In this document: positions 6,446-10,169 of the stretch, piece after piece | Layout of the letters: each line of letters opens with the position of its first letter | Numbering within the stretch: the stretch's first letter is position 1 | From: Scenedesmus sp. ARA3 | Lineage: Eukaryota; Chlorophyta; Chlorophyceae; Sphaeropleales; Scenedesmaceae | Direction: 5' to 3' | DNA length: 10,169 nt | Assembly (NCBI GenBank): GCA_004335835.1 | Contig: RWJK01000375.1 | Location: forward strand, 1 to 10,169 | Program-made: the position numbers and the translations under genes | The notes under the pieces: model-generated | What the model was told of the DNA's origin: nothing | Databases searched by the model: none | The model's input: the letters and a program-made list of their open reading frames with translations, nothing else

Positions 6446-8926
6446 ATGCAGCAACCCAGGCTAGCAGAGACGGTGGCATGGCACCAATTCGGCCCGATTA
6501 TGCAACGTGTGCTTGGAAATCTGTCCTGGGGCGACCCCCTGAGCTCGGAGCTAGTCTGCAGGGCTTGGAGGGCCTGCAACGCCAGCAGCAGTGAGGAGCT
6601 AGTGGTGGAAGAACCGACAGACAGCCTGCAGAGCTGGCTGCAACAGAACAGCAGCAGGCTGCAGAAACTAGCGGTGTACCGGTGAGTAAAGCTGTTCTTG
6701 ATGGCAAGGTGCAGTTGGTAGTGCAACAGGGGTGGCTGAAACCGCAGGCTGGATGTGACTGTCACAGTGATACCACAGTGCGGTGTCAAGCGTGCAAACC
6801 TGAACTCCCTTCGCGCTTTTGCTTGTTGTGCAGTAAGCCAGCGTGTTTATCTTGCTGTACAGCAATTTGGCTGTAATCTCCATTGGGTGTCTGCGATCAT
6901 AGCGCCGTATGCATGCTCGCAGCTGGTGTCGCATGCTTGAGCTGGATTGGAAACTGCAATGCAGGAGCGACGGCTACAGTGGCAACCCAAGGTTCCCCAC
7001 GCTTAGCACCATGTCAGTGCCACAGCCGAGCATGGACCAGGTTGCTGCGCAGCAGCAGGCCACATGCAGCATGCTGGAGTTCCTGCTGTCAACCGCCACG
7101 CGCCTGCAGCACCTGCGCCTGTCTTGCAGGAACCTGCAGGAGCTGCCAGCAGCCGACAACCTGGCGCAGCTGTCCAGCCTGCGCAGCCTGACCATCAGCG
7201 AGTGCAGCAGCTTGCAGGAGCTTCCTGCAAGCATCGGCCGCCTGTCGCAGCTGACCTCTCTGGTGCTGTACGCATGCGACGAGCTGGTAGACATCCCAAG
7301 ATCGATCGGCAGGCTGACGGCACTGCAGGAGCTGTCCATCAGGGAATGCTTCGAGCTGCCGGGCCTTCCTGCAAGCATCTCACGGCTGACCGCGCTGGAA
7401 TCGCTGGAGCTGGAAAATAACACGTGCCTGGGAGACCTGGAGGATGGCGTGTTTGCAGGCATGGCAGCGCTGCGCACGCTGCGCATTGACTTCAACGTGG
7501 CAATGCGCGCGCTGCCGCGCTCGCTGCTGCAGGCCAGCAACTGCAGAAGCTGTCGCTGCTGTACAACCACAGGTGAGTGTGATGTGCCAGTATCGTGCGG
7601 TGCCTGCAGGCTGTCTCATTACCCCAGCCGGCAGCACCAACATCAAGGGTCAATCGCCTTGCCAACTCTTGCCTTCAGGCAGCACCTGTCGATATGTTGA
7701 CCTGCGTTGGCCAAATCCATTGCCGTATGCTGCTGCAGGTGCCTTTTGCACATGCCGTACCGCAGAGTCAGGCGCTGCAGCACGCGTTACACGTGGTGCT
7801 TCCGTGACCCAGCAACTGCAAACAAGTCGATCTGGCCGCTGTCTCTTGCAGGATGAAGTTTGGCAGCCTGCCCAGCCAGCTCAAGCGGCTGCCAAAGCTG
7901 CGCAGCCTGCGCATATCCGCTGCCAACCTCAACTTGGCCAGGCTATTCGGCTGCCATGCGCGGGCTGCGCAGCGTGACGATCAACATGGTTGGCAGCGAC
8001 AAGAAAACAGCAGAGCAGGGGCTGCCAGACGACATCATGATGCCGCTGGCTACACACACAGGTGCGGCACCCAGTTAGCATTTGCTGCAGCTGGCACCAG
8101 CAATGCAACAAGTTGGGCTATGTTCAGTATCACAGGCAACACCCTCACGTGGCTGACTGTCCAACACTGCTCATGCGTGGTGGCCTTAAGAGTCAGCGTT
8201 TGCCGCTCGTCGACTGCCGGATGGATCCACCCTGCCAATCACGTGCCCGTTACATGGCTGGTTACGTGGCTTGTTACACGGCTTGCGTCGGCTGAGCCCC
8301 TGGCTGACATCTGCGCTGTATCTGCTGCTCCTGCACATTGCACGACAGGCCTGACCAGCCTCACTTTGGACGACTGGCGCATCAGGCAGCTGCCAGCATC
8401 CATCGGCCAGCTGGCCAGCCTGCGCAGCCTCAAGATAACAGACAGCAGCATCCGCAGCCTGCCAGAGAGCATTGCAGGCCTGACAGGCCTGACAGCCCTG
8501 AGCCTGAACGGCTGCAGGGTGCAGACGCTGCCCAGCAGCGTGGGCCAGCTGGGGCAGCTGCAGTCGATGTACATAGACCACTGGGACTTGCAGGAGCTTC
8601 CTGCATCGCTGGCGCAGCTGACAGGTGGGTTGTGGCTTGAGTGCTTTCATGGTGGGGTGTGCTGACGCGCGGATGGTGGGCACTGGTATTGTGTACAGCT
8701 ACTTCTGCCACTGCTTCCTGCGCCGTCGGCAGCTGTGGTAATAAGGCTTGTGTGCCTGCTTGTATGCGTGACGCGATTTTGTGGCCCGCTGCTGCTCGCG
8801 CCTGCAGGCATCCAGGACATCACTGTCAGCCACTGCGACTACCTGCGCACGGTGCCGGGCGAGCTGCAGGCCTTGCAGGACGCAGAGGTGTGCGACATCT
8901 ACTGCTGTGATCTCCTGGATTGCTGA
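6446..8926 (+). CDS. F-box-like / leucine-rich repeat protein, five exons, two frame breaks
   Basis: Probably a substrate receptor of an SCF-type E3 ubiquitin ligase: the F-box would bind SKP1 and the LRRs a target. Exons: 6446-6681, 6923-7572, 7852-8061, 8349-8624, 8808-8926; about 496 residues. Exon 1 carries an F-box-like core (LGNLSWGDPLSSELVCRAW, residues ~23-41), with the typical VC-R-W ending. From about residue 100 there are roughly 14 LRRs of 22-25 residues of the form LxxLxLxxCxxLxxLPxSIGxL. Splice phases 2, 2, 1 and 1 all agree, but only if one base is missing near 7540 and one is extra near 7949. The corrected frames give LQKLSLLYNH and LFAAMRGLRSV, both normal LRR sequence. As written, the protein would stop at the exon 2/3 junction after about 295 residues. 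The lesions may be assembly errors or early decay. No membrane segment or kinase was seen, so a receptor kinase is unlikely. Confidence 0.8.
8249..8284 (+). repeat. 12-base tandem repeat within intron 3
   Basis: Three consecutive 12-base units, GTTACATGGCTG, GTTACGTGGCTT and GTTACACGGCTT, lie inside the third intron of the F-box/LRR gene. Differences are confined to two or three positions per unit. No function is apparent. Confidence 0.85.
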
Positions 8927-9660
8927 TGCAGCTTGGCTGGCTTGCAGCTGCTGGCAGGGCGGCTGTGGACCGTGTGGCAGGTGCTGGCAGCAATTGCAAT
9001 TGCTGCTGGACCATGTTGGCTCAGTCATATGGAGGGCGTTGGCTTGGTTTGCATGCAGTGGTTGCTGCCTACTGACAGCACCAGTCAAAGGGCCCTTTGT
9101 CCGGACAGCGTTCAGGCCACCCTCCAGGCAGCAGGTCATCAGGCGCACGTGTTCCCTGTGGCTCAGGGTCCCTGTAGTACATGTGACAGCAGCGCTCAAC
9201 AGAGCAACTTGCTCGACGAAAGCATTTGCTTGCTTCCCCTCCCGTCAATGAGTGGGATGAAGGGGGGTCAGGTCAAGGTGGAGACGTGCTCAGCATCATG
9301 AGGCTCATACGATTGAACATGCTGGCATCAAACATATGGGTGGCAGGTGTGCTGGAGCGCTGTGCAGGGCTTCTGCGGTGGTTCATGACTGCAGTGGCTA
9401 TGCGGTGTGCCTGGAACGAGCTCACGGCAGTGGTTTTGTTGTCCAGGGGCACTCATGCGTGTGGCGCCTGCTGCAAATATTCGAGCCGGTTTGAAAAGTA
9501 ACAGGTGTGTCACCCCGACGTTCGATGCCAAATACAAGGTCTGGGAGTCACTGGACAAGTCAGCCGCTTCGACTCTTCAATGTGCAATTGAATTTCAATC
9601 TGCCAATGCAGCAGAACTTTTGTACCCGCTGATCGACACTAGCGAGTACTCGGCATTACA
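8927..9660. other. Intergenic stretch between tandem F-box copies
   Basis: This follows the TGA of the F-box/LRR gene and precedes the second F-box exon. It should hold the 3' untranslated region and the promoter of the next copy. Open frames of 60-150 codons occur but show no LRR pattern and no phase-matched splice sites. No TGTAA signal was seen on the plus strand. Confidence 0.5.
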
Positions 9661-9886
9661 ATGCAACAGCCGAGGCTGGAAGAGACGCTGGCATGGCACC
9701 AAATATCGCAATTGTCCGTCGTGTCCTGTCATGTCTAGATTGGGCGGACATCCTGCGCTTTGAGATGGTCTGCAAGGCCTGGAAAGCCAGCAGTGCAGCA
9801 GAGCTGGTGGTGACACGCATTCAAAGCAGCTTGAAGCGTTGATTACGGAATAACAGCAACAGGCTGCACAACCTGGCGATTGAGCG
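9661..9886 (+). pseudogene. Second F-box exon, damaged copy (partial gene)
   Basis: This is a clear paralogue of exon 1 of the gene at 6446, in the same orientation about 3.2 kb downstream. The shared start is MQQPRL-ET-AWHQ. Relative to the first copy one base is missing between about 9701 and 9753, so the frame from ATG 9661 stops early at TAG. An ATG at 9693 regains the F-box frame and reads RRVLSCLDWADILRFEMVC then KAW, a more canonical F-box than the first copy. That frame stops after 49 residues at TGA 9840-9842, exactly where the paralogue has a Trp codon (QSWLQQN against KR-stop-LRNN). Beyond it the match continues (NSNRLHNLAIER) to a donor (CG/GTGGGT, 9887) in the same phase 2 as the first copy. 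Most likely a degenerating tandem duplicate; a short F-box-only product from 9693 is possible. Confidence 0.7.
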
Positions 9887-10169
9887 GTGGGTAATTGGAA
9901 GAGGTCACCATCTTGCAGGATCACAGGGTACCTGTTGCCTAACAGGACCAAATCTGGTGTGTTGCTGTTGGCGTAAAGTATGATTTACTTCTTTTCCCGT
10001 ACTCGTAAATACCTACAAACATGCAGCTACCTTCATGCTGCATACTTGTCAGTGTCACAACATGTTTCCCAGTCAAACATGTTGCACACCAGCGTCAAAA
10101 ACAGGTCACCACCCTTATTTCCCTTAGTCAATGCGATACACAAACAACATGCCAACGTACTACTGCATC
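9887..10169 (+). other. Probable intron of the second F-box copy, then window end
   Basis: This follows the conserved donor of the second F-box exon. In the first copy the LRR exon begins 241 bases after the donor; here I find no LRR sequence before the window ends. A perfect stem with arms CAACATGTTT (10058-10067) and AAACATGTTG (10075-10084) around 7 bases is the only structure noted. Confidence 0.4.

Noticed and set aside
6872..6876. TGTAA, the usual chlorophyte polyadenylation signal
   Set aside because: It falls inside the first intron of the F-box/LRR gene, so it is not a 3' end in this model. Other plus-strand TGTAA at 969 and 2649 lie in or opposite the minus-strand gene.
6974..7570. 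198-codon open frame on the minus strand
   Set aside because: It is the antisense shadow of the main LRR exon; repeats rich in CTG/CAG codons leave the opposite strand open.
8735..8809. Extension of the last LRR exon upstream of 8808
   Set aside because: The open frame continues left, but the LRR pattern begins only after the CCTGCAG acceptor, and phase 1 with the previous exon fits exactly at 8808.

Overview
The window looks like nuclear DNA of a green alga (Chlorophyta; a Chlamydomonadales or Sphaeropleales relative is my guess). This rests on short exons joined by introns of about 60-400 bases with GTGAG/GTGCG-type donors and TGCAG acceptors, dense CAG/CTG runs coding for Ser/Gln/Ala tracts, Ser/Gly/Ala-rich proteins and the absence of prokaryotic operon structure. 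No rRNA, tRNA, CRISPR array or intact transposon was recognised. All gene models below were built by hand from open frames, splice motifs and codon-phase agreement.

Layout, left to right. (1) Positions 1-940 hold two adjacent tandem arrays of roughly 132-base units: three copies of a W-W-E-K-K unit, then four copies of a small exon-like unit. They form the 3' end of a minus-strand gene. (2) That gene (3669 down to 263) is a multi-exon gene of unrecognised function with a long Ser/Gly/Ala-rich middle exon. Several of its exons exist in duplicate. (3) Positions 3670-4273 lie between it and a plus-strand gene and could be a shared divergent promoter, but they also carry a 167-codon open frame that I cannot assign. 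(4) Positions 4274-5085 hold a two-exon plus-strand gene of unknown function. (5) Positions 5086-6445 have no convincing gene but contain two abutting perfect hairpins, a 27-base tandem repeat and a perfect 66-base palindrome. (6) Positions 6446-8926 hold a five-exon F-box-like/leucine-rich-repeat gene, the best understood gene here. It is probably a substrate receptor of an SCF-type ubiquitin ligase. Its splice phases only agree if two single-base indels are allowed for. (7) After 730 bases without a recognised gene, a second, damaged copy of the F-box exon begins at 9661, so this is a tandem F-box/LRR family locus. The window ends 283 bases after that exon.

Two themes recur. The first is local tandem duplication of exon-sized units: LRR blocks, a 66-base symmetric exon, the 132-base arrays and the F-box exon. 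The second is single-base frame breaks in otherwise well-formed exons, which may be assembly errors or early gene decay. I did not find a convincing undescribed system; the palindrome cluster and the duplicated-exon gene are the least ordinary items.
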